This document shows positions 1 through 8,362 of a stretch of DNA of 17,869 nt, in pieces. Within the stretch, counting starts at the first letter, position 1. Every line of letters starts with the position of its first letter. The stretch spans positions 1 to 17,869 of the forward strand of contig CALVXL010000020.1 of assembly GCA_944369635.1 (NCBI GenBank), written 5' to 3'. Origin of the DNA: an uncultured Clostridia bacterium (GTDB lineage: Bacteria; Bacillota; Clostridia; Christensenellales; Borkfalkiaceae). A program made the position numbers and the translations under genes. The notes under the pieces were generated by a model, which saw only the letters and a list, made by a program, of their open reading frames with translations, ran no database searches and was not told the DNA's origin.

Positions 1-1080
1 TTCAACGTGCGCAACGTGTGCTTGTTTGCCATCGCGTTCGTGCCCGTTTCCAAAATCTTTCTTCTGCCGTCCATTATGGCGCACTATGCGTTTTCCGATA
101 TGTGGATTTCCGCGCTGATAAACGTAATGCTGGATACGATTGCGCTATTTTGCGCCGTGTCGCTCTGGAAGCGCTATCAGGGAAAGGATTTTTACGAAAT
201 CTTGTCGGAAACGCTCGGAACGACCGGAGCAAAGATCATTTACGCTCTTTATTTCGTTTATTTTATCGTAAAAGCCTATTCGCCCATCACCGAACAGAAA
301 ATTTATGTAGAGCGCACGCTGTACGAAAGCACCACAACGGTATTTACGTTCCTGCCGTTTTTCGCGCTCAGCGCATATCTGGCGTCCAAAAAAATATTCG
401 TGCTCGGAAGGCTTGCGGATATAATGTTTCTGTTTACGGTAGCGGGAATGTTTTTGCTCTTCGTGCTCGCCTTTTCCAATACCGACTTTGCTGCGGTATT
501 GCCCCTGGGGGTGAACGGCGTCGGAAAGATCGTGCGGGGTTCGTTTGTATCGTTTAACTGGTTTGGGGACGGCATTTACTTTTTCTTTCTGATGGGCAGG
601 GTGTTGCCCGAAAAAAAAGCGTACGTGCGTATTTTGCCGTGTTTTGTCTTTGCGGGATTGCTGGTCGTATTCTTTATGCTCATGTTTTACGGCGCGTTTT
701 CCGTGCTCGCTCAGCGGCAGGAATTCGCCCTCACCGAAATCGCAAAATATTCCGTTGCGGTCAACAATATCGGCAGGTTCGACTATATCGCGGTGTTTTT
801 TCTGCTCTTTACGGGCGCGGTGTCCATGGCGCTGCCGCTTTATTTCGCAACGGAATGTTTCGTAAAGGTGTGCAATCTGAAAACGAAGATGTGGACGGCT
901 GTCGTCATTCATGTCGTCATGTTTGCCGTGATTTACTGCCTTGCGCCGTATATCGATTCCGCAATGCGGCTCGTCACGGGATATCTGGGTTGGTTTTTTA
1001 TGATTATGGCATACGTCCTGCCCGTTTTGACGTTATTTTTGAGAGGGAAAAGGAAATATGAAGAAAAAAACGAGTCTTAA
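1..1080 (+). CDS. Spore germination permease GerAB-type (5' end cut by window)
   Basis: This is the inner-membrane B subunit of a Ger germinant receptor, an APC-superfamily transporter-like protein (spore permease family) thought to help bind or pass the germinant signal in the dormant spore. The frame is open from base 1. The first in-frame start is GTG at 7, but the two codons before it are sense, and family members carry a few residues before the segment aligned here, so the true start probably lies just left of the window. About 357 residues are visible against about 365 for the family. The protein is strongly hydrophobic, with roughly ten membrane spans and short loops and no signal peptide. 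It ends with a basic tail (RGKRKYEEKNES). The 3' end overlaps the gerAC start at 1058 by 23 bases, which indicates translational coupling. A gerAA gene would be expected upstream. Confidence 0.88.
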   Translation, partial: FNVRNVCLFAIAFVPVSKIFLLPSIMAHYAFSDMWISALINVMLDTIALFCAVSLWKRYQGKDFYEILSETLGTTGAKIIYALYFVYFIVKAYSPITEQKIYVERTLYESTTTVFTFLPFFALSAYLASKKIFVLGRLADIMFLFTVAGMFLLFVLAFSNTDFAAVLPLGVNGVGKIVRGSFVSFNWFGDGIYFFFLMGRVLPEKKAYVRILPCFVFAGLLVVFFMLMFYGAFSVLAQRQEFALTEIAKYSVAVNNIGRFDYIAVFFLLFTGAVSMALPLYFATECFVKVCNLKTKMWTAVVIHVVMFAVIYCLAPYIDSAMRLVTGYLGWFFMIMAYVLPVLTLFLRGKRKYEEKNES

Positions 1081-2242
1081 ATTATTCGTTATCGTGATCG
1101 CGTTTTGCGCCATGCTCTTTTTTACCAACAGTTTCGGCATTGTGGATATCGAAAAGACCGCCATCATCACGGCGATCGGTCTGGATAAAAAGGAGGACGA
1201 GTACGAAGTGACGGTGCAGGTCGCGGTCCCGCAGGCGAGCACCGCGTCGCAGGAAAACAACAAGGCGGTCATCTCCGCCACGGGCGCTACCGCCAGCGAG
1301 GCGATCCATCAGATCGGCGATATCACGGGGTGGTATCCGAATTTGGGCTTTTGCAACCTCATCATCTTGGGAGAATCGATGTTTGGCGAAAACGTGACCA
1401 AGGCGCTCGATTATTTTTCCAAGACCTTTAAGCTGCAGGACTCCGCCTGCCTTGCCGGGTGCGAGGGCAACGCGAAAGATCTGCTCACCACGGCGACGCC
1501 GCTCGACAATATTTCTTCTTTCGCCGTGCAGAAGATCTTGCTTAAAAATCCCGGCATGACGAGCGATGTGGCCACCGTCGACATAAAGGACTTTGCCGTC
1601 GGGTACTATTCGGCGGTCAGTTCGGGATATATGCCTTACGTAAGACCCATCGAGGTTGCCGAAACGCAAAGTTCGCAAAAGGCGGGAAGCGGCTCCGACG
1701 GCGGTTCTTCGGGCAAGGGGAATAAGGTTTTCGACGCGTCGTATACGCTGCTTTTCAAAAACGGCGTAAAAGCGGAGCTTTTAAACGATCACGAGACCAA
1801 AACGTTTAATCTTCTGCATGAAAAGGTCAAACAGAGCACGTTTATCGTGAACGACGTGGAGATGAACGGAGTCATGGAAAATTATCTGCTCAACATTGTG
1901 GATAATAAATACAAAGTGCGTTTGCGTTTTGACGGCGCGCAGCCCATATTGGAAATCGAGGCGAAAATTCTCGCCCGCGTGGACGATCGGACGTCCACAA
2001 GCAAGGAAGAGGGGCTGCAAAGTCCCGTATATCTGCCCGAAGCGACGGCGCGCAAAGCGGAAAGCGATTTTAAAATGTACGTCGATTCCATTTTGCAAAA
2101 ATGCCGTACGTCGCAATGCGATCTGTTCGGGCTGGACAACATGCTTTATCGCTATCATCATAAGCAGTACAATGCGTACAGCGGAAAACTGTACGATATG
2201 CTGAAGCTCGACCTCTTTGTAAATTTTACGGGCGTAAAATAA
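1058..2242 (+). CDS. Ger(x)C family spore germination protein (GerAC-type), no clear lipobox
   Basis: This is the C subunit of a germinant receptor, normally a lipoprotein on the outer face of the spore inner membrane. The 394-residue length fits the family. A hydrophobic segment (about 8-24) is followed by the family N-terminal motif IEKTAIITAIGLDK (31-44) and the long Ger(x)C fold. The C-terminal domain (about 225-394) comes after a Gly/Ser-rich linker (about 205-222). The usual lipobox cysteine directly before this motif is missing: the stretch reads LFFTNSFGIVDIEK, and the only nearby Cys (C17) follows Phe, which is a poor lipobox. The protein may be held by an uncleaved signal anchor. 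An SD-like AAGGA precedes ATG 1058, inside the end of gerAB. The pair is transcribed together and ends at the hairpin starting at 2244. Confidence 0.9.
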   Translation: MKKKTSLKLFVIVIAFCAMLFFTNSFGIVDIEKTAIITAIGLDKKEDEYEVTVQVAVPQASTASQENNKAVISATGATASEAIHQIGDITGWYPNLGFCNLIILGESMFGENVTKALDYFSKTFKLQDSACLAGCEGNAKDLLTTATPLDNISSFAVQKILLKNPGMTSDVATVDIKDFAVGYYSAVSSGYMPYVRPIEVAETQSSQKAGSGSDGGSSGKGNKVFDASYTLLFKNGVKAELLNDHETKTFNLLHEKVKQSTFIVNDVEMNGVMENYLLNIVDNKYKVRLRFDGAQPILEIEAKILARVDDRTSTSKEEGLQSPVYLPEATARKAESDFKMYVDSILQKCRTSQCDLFGLDNMLYRYHHKQYNAYSGKLYDMLKLDLFVNFTGVK

Positions 2243-2243
2243 T

Positions 2244-2280
2244 AAACAGCCTCCCGCGGCGTTGCCGCGGAAGGCTGTTT
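2244..2280. terminator. Bidirectional intrinsic terminator between gerAC and the aminopeptidase gene
   Basis: Arms of 17 nt (2244-2260 and 2264-2280) pair with one C-A mismatch around a 3-nt loop. The stem begins with AAAC and ends with GTTT, so both strands have a T-rich side. It lies in the 56-base gap between two convergent genes and can serve both. Confidence 0.85.
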
Positions 2281-2298
2281 TCAACTGTTTTTTATATT

Positions 2299-3522
2299 TT
2301 ACACGACCCATTCGCCGTTTTTGAAAAGTTGCACTTTTTCGCCGTTCTTCTTTACGCCGACGACGTTCAGATCCTCCGTGCCGATCATAAAGTCCACGTG
2401 GGTGAGCGAATCGTTCGCGCCGCGGGCGGAAAGTTCTTCTTCGCTCATCTTGTCGCCGCCGTGCAAAGTCGTGGGGTACGCTTTGCCCAAAGCAAGGTGG
2501 CAGCTTGCGTTTTCGTCGAAAAGCGTATTGTAAAAGAGCGTTTTCGACTGCGCGATGGGGGAGTTTTTGCCGATGAGCGCCACTTCGCCGATATGCGTCG
2601 CGCCCTCGTCGGTTTCCAAAATGCCTTTCAGCGTGTCATAGCCTTTTTCCGCGGAGAAGTCCACGACTTTGCCGTCTTTGAAAGTCAGGGAAAATCCGTC
2701 TATGGTGTTGCCGTTTTCCACCAGCGGAAGCGCGTTTTTCACAACGCCGTCCACGCGGTTTTTATGCGGGGCGGTAAACACTTCTTCCGTGGGCATGTTC
2801 GCGATGAACTTTATGCCGTCCTGTCCCGTTTCCTCCGCCGCAAGCCAGCGATGTCCGTCGGCAAGGCCGACTTTTAAGTCGGTGCCGTTCGCCGAAGTGT
2901 AGTGCAGGTAAGAAAAGTCGTTTTCATTTAAAAGCGCCGCGTGGCGATTTAAAGTGGCGATGTGCTCTTTCCATGCTGCCACGGGGTCGGCGGCGTCCAG
3001 CCGCACGCTCTTCGCGATCGCCTGCCACAGTTTTTCCTGCGGATCTTTTTCCTGCGGAAAAACTTCCTTCGCCCAAGCTTGGCTCGGCACGCTGATCACG
3101 CACCAGCGCAGGGCGTTGTTCATCACGGCGTCGTGGAATTTCTTGTTCGCTCTCGCCGTGGCTTTGTGTACGTTCGCAATCTTCTTTTCGTCAAGCCCTT
3201 TAAGGGCGTTGGGATCTTCCGCCACGATGGAAACATACGCGTAGCCGTGCTCCAGAAATTCCAGCTTTTCGGTAACGGAAGAGGGCAGAACGTCGCACAA
3301 AACTTTTTCGTCCGCATAGCGGTAAGTCAGGCGGGAAAGCTGTTCGTCGAGATAGCGGATTTTCACGTAACTCGCGCCGAGTTCATATGCTTGTTCCGCG
3401 AAAATTCTGCCGATCTCTGCTTTTTCCACGGGGCAGTTGATGACGACGGGCTGATTTTTTTGCAGATTGACGCCGAGCCTTAAAGTAAGGTCGGCAAAGG
3501 TTTTTATTTTTTTCGCTTCCAT
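2299..3522 (-). CDS. M29 family metalloaminopeptidase (AmpS/PepS type)
   Basis: This is a cytoplasmic two-metal aminopeptidase that removes N-terminal residues from peptides, part of peptide turnover. The 407-residue length is typical of the family. Residues matching the known metal and catalytic set of M29 enzymes are all visible: E247 in EEVFTAPH, E313 in IGEVALIG, H342 and Y349 in CHLALGKAY, and H375 and D377 in THVDF. The spacings E313-H342 (29) and H342-Y349 (7) equal those I recall for AmpT/AmpS. There is no signal peptide. The ATG at 3522 has an AAGGA ribosome site about 9 nt upstream. The gene stands alone: its promoter is divergent from that of the cyclophilin gene, and it shares the terminator at 2244-2280 with gerAC. 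Confidence 0.93.
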   Translation of the reverse strand: MEAKKIKTFADLTLRLGVNLQKNQPVVINCPVEKAEIGRIFAEQAYELGASYVKIRYLDEQLSRLTYRYADEKVLCDVLPSSVTEKLEFLEHGYAYVSIVAEDPNALKGLDEKKIANVHKATARANKKFHDAVMNNALRWCVISVPSQAWAKEVFPQEKDPQEKLWQAIAKSVRLDAADPVAAWKEHIATLNRHAALLNENDFSYLHYTSANGTDLKVGLADGHRWLAAEETGQDGIKFIANMPTEEVFTAPHKNRVDGVVKNALPLVENGNTIDGFSLTFKDGKVVDFSAEKGYDTLKGILETDEGATHIGEVALIGKNSPIAQSKTLFYNTLFDENASCHLALGKAYPTTLHGGDKMSEEELSARGANDSLTHVDFMIGTEDLNVVGVKKNGEKVQLFKNGEWVV

Positions 3523-3555
3523 AACATAATTTCCTTTTTAATTTCTTATACTGAT

Positions 3556-3584
3556 ATTGTACTCTTCGGCGAGAGATTCGTCAA
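3556..3584 (-). promoter_or_regulatory. Sigma-A type promoter of the aminopeptidase gene
   Basis: On the minus strand TTGACG (3584-3579) is followed after 17 nt by TACAAT (3561-3556), both close to consensus. The predicted transcript start lies about 25-30 nt upstream of the ATG at 3522. Confidence 0.7.
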
Positions 3585-3627
3585 GGCGTTTCACGCTTTA
3601 TCGGGGAAATTTAATGTAAATTACATA

Positions 3628-3656
3628 TTGACAGACGATAATATAGATGTTAAAAT
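3628..3656 (+). promoter_or_regulatory. Sigma-A type promoter of the cyclophilin gene
   Basis: TTGACA (3628-3633) is followed after exactly 17 nt by TAAAAT (3651-3656). The start site would fall near 3663, just before the AAGGAG ribosome site. Confidence 0.8.
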
Positions 3657-3679
3657 AAAGAAAAAAAGGAGTGTGGAAA

Positions 3680-4198
3680 ATGCAGAATCCCGTTGTTACC
3701 ATAAAAATGAAGAAAGGCGGAATCATCAAGGCGGAGCTTTATCCCGAAATCGCTCCTAATACCGTCAACAATTTTATTTATCTCATCAAAAAGGGTTTTT
3801 ACGACGATCTGACGTTTCACCGCGTCATCAGAGGTTTTATGATTCAGGGCGGCGATCCCAGCGGAAACGGAACGGGCGGGCCGCGCTATACCATCAAGGG
3901 CGAATTTACCGCGAACGGTTTTAAAAACGATCTGAAACATACGCGTGGCGTTTTATCCATGGCGCGCACCCGCAATCCGAACAGCGCGGGCAGTCAGTTT
4001 TTCATCATGCATCAGGACAGTCCGCACCTCGACGGGCAGTATGCCGCGTTCGGCAAAGTCATCGAGGGAATGGACGTGGTGGATGAGATCGCTTCGGGTT
4101 ACGTCGATTACGAAGACCGTCCGCAGGTAGAACAGGTCATTTCCAAAATGACGGTGGAAACCTTCGGGAAAGATTATCCCGAACCGGAAAAACTGTAA
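3680..4198 (+). CDS. Cyclophilin-type peptidyl-prolyl cis-trans isomerase
   Basis: This is a cytoplasmic proline isomerase of the bacterial cyclophilin family, with 172 residues and no signal peptide. Family motifs are plain: FHRVIRGFMIQGGDPSGNGTGG (46-67, split here as the R48/F53/M54/Q56 active-site set) and SAGSQFFIM (102-110). It differs from human CypA at the cyclosporin/His positions: CypA W121 is H116 here and CypA H126 is Y121, as is common in bacterial forms. I chose ATG 3680 because AGGAG (about 3667-3671) lies 8 nt before it. A GTG at 3671 in the same frame overlaps that SD and is unlikely. The gene is monocistronic, with its own promoter and terminator. Confidence 0.94.
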   Translation: MQNPVVTIKMKKGGIIKAELYPEIAPNTVNNFIYLIKKGFYDDLTFHRVIRGFMIQGGDPSGNGTGGPRYTIKGEFTANGFKNDLKHTRGVLSMARTRNPNSAGSQFFIMHQDSPHLDGQYAAFGKVIEGMDVVDEIASGYVDYEDRPQVEQVISKMTVETFGKDYPEPEKL

Positions 4199-4211
4199 AG
4201 TTAGCGTTTAC

Positions 4212-4244
4212 GGGACGCGCGGCTGAGCGTGCGTCCCTTTTTTT
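4212..4244 (+). terminator. Intrinsic terminator after the cyclophilin gene
   Basis: A 10-bp stem (4212-4221 with 4228-4237, one G-U pair) and a 6-nt loop are followed by a run of seven T. It separates the cyclophilin transcript from dxs. Confidence 0.87.
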
Positions 4245-4272
4245 ATAGCTCGGTAATTTGAACGCGCATAAA

Positions 4273-4301
4273 TTGACAAAGACGGGAAAAGGAATTATAA
4301 T
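4273..4301 (+). promoter_or_regulatory. Consensus promoter abutting the dxs start codon
   Basis: TTGACA (4273-4278), a 17-nt spacer and TATAAT (4296-4301) form a perfect sigma-A promoter. The ATG of dxs begins at 4310, so a start 6-9 nt after the -10 box would leave a leader of 0 to about 3 nt and no room for a ribosome binding site. An in-frame TAA (4298-4300) lies inside the -10 box, so translation cannot begin at a standard codon further upstream. Confidence 0.8.
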
Positions 4302-4309
4302 ATCTTATT

Positions 4310-6109
4310 ATGAATTGCAAACAAGTCGTCCTTTCCAAAGCGCAGCTGAAAGAAATGAACGTGGAACAACTGAAAACGCTTTGCGCGGACATACGGCGGG
4401 AGATCATCGAAAACGCTTACGATCACGGCGGACACCTTGCCTCCAACCTCGGCGTGGTGGAACTTACCGTGGCGCTCCACTATGTTTTCGATATTCCGCA
4501 GGATAAAATCATTTTCGACGTGGGGCATCAGTGCTATACGCATAAAATCCTCTCGGGGCGCGGAGAAAGTTTCGCAACGCTCCGCACCGAAGGGGGAATT
4601 TCCGGTTTTCCCTGCCGCGAAGAAAGCCCTGCCGATGCGTTTTCCACGGGACACGCGGGAACCGCCATCGCCGCGGGCATGGGCTATTGTTACGCGCGCG
4701 ATAAAAAGGGTGAAAATTACAAGGTCATTTCTGTCGTGGGCGACGGTGCGCTGGTCAACGGACTGAGTATGGAAGCGCTGGTTTCCGCCAACGAAAAGCC
4801 GAAAAATTTTATCGTCGTGCTCAATGACAACGGCATGTCCATTTCCAAAAACAACAGCGGACTTTATCGGATGCTTTCCCGCATGACGACGGGCAGCGGT
4901 TACGAAAAATTCAAGCGCGGCGTGAAAAAGGTGTTCGGCAACTCTTTCGTTACCAAGGGGATGGTTGCGTTCCGCGATTACGTCAAGCGCAATCTGAACA
5001 GGCATAACTACCTCGATTATCTCGGGCTGAAATACATCGGCGTAGTGGACGGGCACGATATCAAGGAACTCGTATCCACGCTTAAGCGGCTGAAAAATAC
5101 GGAAAAGCCCATTTTATTGCACGTGCATACCGTCAAGGGCAAGGGCTATAAGAGCGCGGAAGAACAGGCCGAGCGCTTTCACGGCGTTTCCAAGAATTTT
5201 GAAGACAGCGTGAACGCTTATTCCGCGGCGTTCGGAAATGCGCTTTCCGCGCTTGCGGAAAAGGACGACCGCATTTTCGCCGTTACCGCCGGCATGAAGG
5301 ACGGTACGGGACTTGCGGAGTTTGAAAAGAAATTTAAAAACAACTTTCTCGACGTGGGGATCTGCGAAGAATACGCGGCAACCCTTGCGGCGGGGCTTTC
5401 CGCAGCGGGGCTCCGCCCCGTGGTGGCGGTGTATTCCACCTTTTTGCAGCGCGCGTACGATGAAATCCTGCACGACGTATGCCTGCAAAACCTCAACGTT
5501 ACGTTTTGCCTGGATCGGGCGGGGGCGGTCGGCGCGGACGGCGTCACCCACCAGGGCCTTTACGATTTAAGTTAGCTCACTTCCATGCCGAATATGACGG
5601 TTTTTGCGCCTAAAAACACGGCGGAAATGGAAAAAATGCTCGCCCTTGCGGTGGAAACGGAATCGCCTGTGGCGATCCGCTATCCCAACGGCGAAGAGGA
5701 GTGTTTTGCAAAAGGGGAAGAAACCGACCTTACGCGTTGGGAAAAACTGACGCCCGACGGGGACGTCACGGTGCTGGCGGTGGGCCCGCGCATGGTCAAC
5801 GCCGCGCTTCGCGCGGCCGAGCGGCGCAAAAAAATATGCGTGATCAGCGCGCGGTGCGCTTGTCCGCTCGATACCGAAACGCTCGATAAAATCGTCAAAA
5901 AACCCGTCGTCACGATGGAAGAGAACGTGCTTCGCGGGGGATTCGGCTCTTCCGTTTTGGAATATTACGCCCGCCGCGGCGGCAAATTCCGCGTGCGCAA
6001 TCTCGCGTTTGAGGAGCGCATCGTTAAACAGGCGAGCGTTGCCCGCCAGTTACAGCAGGCGGGACTTACCGCGGAAAATCTTCTTGAAGTCATAGACGAA
6101 ATCTTATAA
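4310..6109 (+). CDS. dxs: 1-deoxy-D-xylulose-5-phosphate synthase, interrupted by one in-frame TAG
   Basis: DXS condenses pyruvate and glyceraldehyde 3-phosphate with thiamine diphosphate, the first step of the MEP isoprenoid pathway. The frame spans 600 codons including both stops (family about 620). Visible landmarks: H42 in GGHLASNLG; the thiamine diphosphate motif GDG (144-146) to NDN (172-174); H291 in FHGVSKNF; the catalytic Glu E353 in ICEEYAA; Y375 and R381 in YSTFLQRAYDE; and DRAGAVGADGVTHQG (402-416). After DLS (419-421) codon 422 (5573-5575) is TAG, where homologues have the Tyr of DLSYL. The same frame then continues as LTSMPNMTVFAPKN and the C-terminal transketolase domain, including IRYPNG, to TAA at 6107. 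No indel is needed. The ATG at 5585 has no SD, so a separate second protein is unlikely. The product is either split and inactive, restored by readthrough, or the base is an error. Confidence 0.9.
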
Positions 6110-6121
6110 AAGAGGCTGCAA

Positions 6122-6808
6122 ATGAAAAGGATTATTGCCATCGGCGGCGGAGAACTCAAGGCGAAAACCACGCTTTCCGTCGACCGGTATATTTCCGACC
6201 TTGCCAAAGCGCGGGCGGGCGAAAAGCGCGCGTACGGGTTGTTTTTGGGCACGGCGAGCCACGATTCTCTGCCGTACTTCAATTCGTTCCGTAAAATTTA
6301 TACGTCCGTGTTCGATATGAAAGCGGACGTAGCGCTCACCGTTTACGGCGAAATGGACTATGCGCACATCGCGGAAAAGTTCGAAAAAGCCGATCTCGTT
6401 TATGTGGGCGGAGGAGATACGCTCTTTATGTTGGAAAACTGGAAGGAAAAAGGTCTTCTTCCGTTGATAAAAGCGGCGTACGAACGCGGCGTGATTCTGG
6501 CGGGGGTGTCCGCGGGGGCGATCTGCTGGTTCAAGGATATGTATACCGACAGCGAGCTGATGAACGGCGGCACGGAATATAAATTCGAAAAGGGGCTTGG
6601 ATACCTCGACGCGCTGATGACGCCGCATTATAATGTGCGGACGGAATTCGACGATGCGTTCGCCGCTTCCGCCTTTTCTTCTGCCTATGCCGTGGAAGAC
6701 AACTGCGCGCTGGAATTTGCCGACGGGCAATTCGTCCGCACGTTGGGCGAGGGTGGCGCGTATATCCTCAAAAAGGAAAACGGCGCGGTGAAAAAGGAAA
6801 AGTTATGA
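6122..6808 (+). CDS. Peptidase S51 family protein (dipeptidase E / cyanophycinase-like)
   Basis: This is a 228-residue cytoplasmic protein of the class I glutamine-amidotransferase-like fold used by PepE-type serine peptidases, which cleave Asp-X dipeptides. An N-terminal strand ends in IAIGGGE (5-11), YVGGGDT lies at 94-100, and the nucleophile elbow GVSAGA (128-133) places Ser130 as the nucleophile. TPHYN (167-171) supplies the likely His169. An SD-like AGAGG lies about 6 nt before ATG 6122. The gene starts 12 nt after dxs, and its stop overlaps the queH start by 4 nt (ATGA), so it is in one transcription unit with both. The exact substrate cannot be told from sequence. Confidence 0.85.
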   Translation: MKRIIAIGGGELKAKTTLSVDRYISDLAKARAGEKRAYGLFLGTASHDSLPYFNSFRKIYTSVFDMKADVALTVYGEMDYAHIAEKFEKADLVYVGGGDTLFMLENWKEKGLLPLIKAAYERGVILAGVSAGAICWFKDMYTDSELMNGGTEYKFEKGLGYLDALMTPHYNVRTEFDDAFAASAFSSAYAVEDNCALEFADGQFVRTLGEGGAYILKKENGAVKKEKL

Positions 6809-7410
6809 ACGTCAATTACCTCAAAATCATGGAAAAGACACTTTCCGACATCGAAGCGGACGGCAGAAAAAAAAGTATGCTTTTGCATAGCTGTTGCGCG
6901 CCTTGTTCCACCCACGTCATCAAGGTTTTGCAAAAAGCTTTCGATCTGACTGTCTTTTATTTCAACCCCAATATTTACCCGAATGAGGAATACGAAAAGC
7001 GGCTCGGCGAACAGAAAAGGCTGTGCGCGCTCTGGAATACGGAACTGTTGTGTGGTGCATACGATCCCGCCGTGTTTTACGAAGCGGCGGCGGGGCATGA
7101 GGACGACAGTGAGGGCGGTTTGCGTTGCCGCATCTGCTGCGCGCTCCGTTTGGAAGAGACGGCAAAGAAAGCCGCGGAACTCGGCAAGGAATATTTTACC
7201 ACCACGCTTTCGGTGTCGCCCCTTAAAAACGCCGCCATGCTCAACGAGATCGGACAGGCTCTCGAAAAAAAATACGGCGTTAAGTATTTTGTCGCCGATT
7301 TCAAAAAGCGGGACGGCTATCTCGATTCGGTAAGGACGAGCAAAGAGCTCGGCATTTACCGTCAGCATTATTGCGGTTGCCGCTTTTCTTTATCCAAGTT
7401 GCCGGAATGA
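6805..7410 (+). CDS. queH: Epoxyqueuosine reductase QueH
   Basis: QueH performs the last step of queuosine synthesis, reducing epoxyqueuosine to queuosine in the tRNA wobble position. It is the non-B12 alternative to QueG. The 201-residue protein shows the family cysteine pattern: HSCCAPC (C30, C31, C34), CRICC (C108, C111, C112) and YCGC (C190, C192). These supply the 4Fe-4S ligands and redox pair of this family (formerly DUF208). FYFNPNIYPNEEY (51-63) is another family hallmark. Its start overlaps the stop of the S51-like gene as ATGA, with an AAGGA site upstream. No other queuosine genes lie in the window. A strong terminator follows at 7423. Confidence 0.93.
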   Translation: MNVNYLKIMEKTLSDIEADGRKKSMLLHSCCAPCSTHVIKVLQKAFDLTVFYFNPNIYPNEEYEKRLGEQKRLCALWNTELLCGAYDPAVFYEAAAGHEDDSEGGLRCRICCALRLEETAKKAAELGKEYFTTTLSVSPLKNAAMLNEIGQALEKKYGVKYFVADFKKRDGYLDSVRTSKELGIYRQHYCGCRFSLSKLPE

Positions 7411-7422
7411 AAAAAGAAAAAA

Positions 7423-7460
7423 CCGCCCCGAAGCGTTCGCTTCGGGGCGGCGTGTTTTTT
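7423..7460. terminator. Terminator between convergent queH and degV-family gene
   Basis: A perfect 13-bp inverted repeat (7423-7435 and 7438-7450, apical loop GTTC if the last pair opens) is followed by CGTG and six T. It is preceded on the other side by an A-rich run (7411-7422), so it can also end the minus-strand transcript. A nearly identical hairpin occurs at 17651-17678. Confidence 0.88.
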
Positions 7461-7473
7461 ATTTTGCAATCGA

Positions 7474-8328
7474 TCAGATCTTGTCGCCGTCGTTGATGTA
7501 GAGGATGCCCAGCGTGTTCGCGCCGCAGTGGCTGGCAATGGTGCCGCCGGCTCTCGTTTCGTAGATCTCTTTAAATCCCGCTTCTTTCATCGCGCGAAGA
7601 GCGTTTGCCGCCATGCCTTCGGTCGCGGAAGTGTACGTCACGAAACCCACGCTCTTATCGGGGGTGTTGAATTCCGCAAGCGTATCCGCGCAGTATTTTT
7701 CCACCACCTGCTCCATTTTTCCGCGGTATTTTTTATCGGAAATCATTTTGCCGTCGTCGTTTTTCACCACGATGCGGGGGCGGATTTTCAGAAGGTTCGC
7801 GCCGAGCAGGGCAAGGGAGGAACATCTTCCGCCCTTATAAAGGTAGTCGAGCCGTTCCACTACAAAGCTTACCTGCAAATGCGGTACTCTTTTGTTGACC
7901 GCTTCGTAGATCTCCTTAGGAGTAAGCCCTTGATCGGCAAGTTTTCTCGCGTAGATGGCGAGCAGGGCGATACCGGTGGAAAGCGATTTACTGTCCACGG
8001 CATAGCAGTTTTTCAGCTTATTCGCCGCGTTGATGGCGTTGTTTGTGGAAGAGGTGAGTCCGCTCGAAAGGCTGATGTGCACTACGCCGTCGTAATCTTT
8101 TAACAGGCTTTCGAAATATTCCTCATAGCGGAATTCGTTGATCGCGGCGGTTTTGGGCAGCGTTCCCGTTTTGTCCACGTAGTCGAACATCTCCTGCGTA
8201 GTGAGTTCGCCGTCGTAAAAGGTCTTGTCGCCGAGCATGATCTCGTACGGCAGAATATGAATGTCGAATTTTTCGAGCATTTCTTTTGTCATATCCGAAG
8301 TGGATTCCGTGGAAATTGCGATTTTCAT
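7474..8328 (-). CDS. DegV family fatty-acid-binding protein (FakB-like)
   Basis: DegV/FakB proteins bind a fatty acid and present it to the kinase FakA for phosphorylation and entry into phospholipid synthesis. Here there are 284 residues with no signal peptide. The N-terminal EDD fold starts IAISTESTSDM. The likely carboxylate-contact Thr lies in LPKTAA (57-62), with SLSSGLTSST at 86-95, DSKSLSTG at 112-119, RLDYLYKGGR at 159-168, and the C-terminal AGGTIASHCGANTLG (260-274), where His267 matches the ligand-contact His of the family. An AGGGAG ribosome site lies about 7 nt before the ATG. No fakA is visible. Several DegV paralogues per genome are usual in Firmicutes, so the ligand is unknown. 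Confidence 0.92.
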   Translation of the reverse strand: MKIAISTESTSDMTKEMLEKFDIHILPYEIMLGDKTFYDGELTTQEMFDYVDKTGTLPKTAAINEFRYEEYFESLLKDYDGVVHISLSSGLTSSTNNAINAANKLKNCYAVDSKSLSTGIALLAIYARKLADQGLTPKEIYEAVNKRVPHLQVSFVVERLDYLYKGGRCSSLALLGANLLKIRPRIVVKNDDGKMISDKKYRGKMEQVVEKYCADTLAEFNTPDKSVGFVTYTSATEGMAANALRAMKEAGFKEIYETRAGGTIASHCGANTLGILYINDGDKI

Positions 8329-8362
8329 CTGATTTCTCCCTTGATTTTAGGTTGTTAAGCTC

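Noticed and set aside
5560..5590. Frameshift in dxs
   Set aside because: Both halves share one frame (5585 minus 4310 is divisible by 3); only one codon is affected.
5585..6109. A separate short gene for a transketolase C-terminal domain
   Set aside because: It is in the same frame as dxs, begins 9 nt after the TAG with no SD, and completes the DXS protein exactly. A split two-gene transketolase would not break inside the DLSYL motif.
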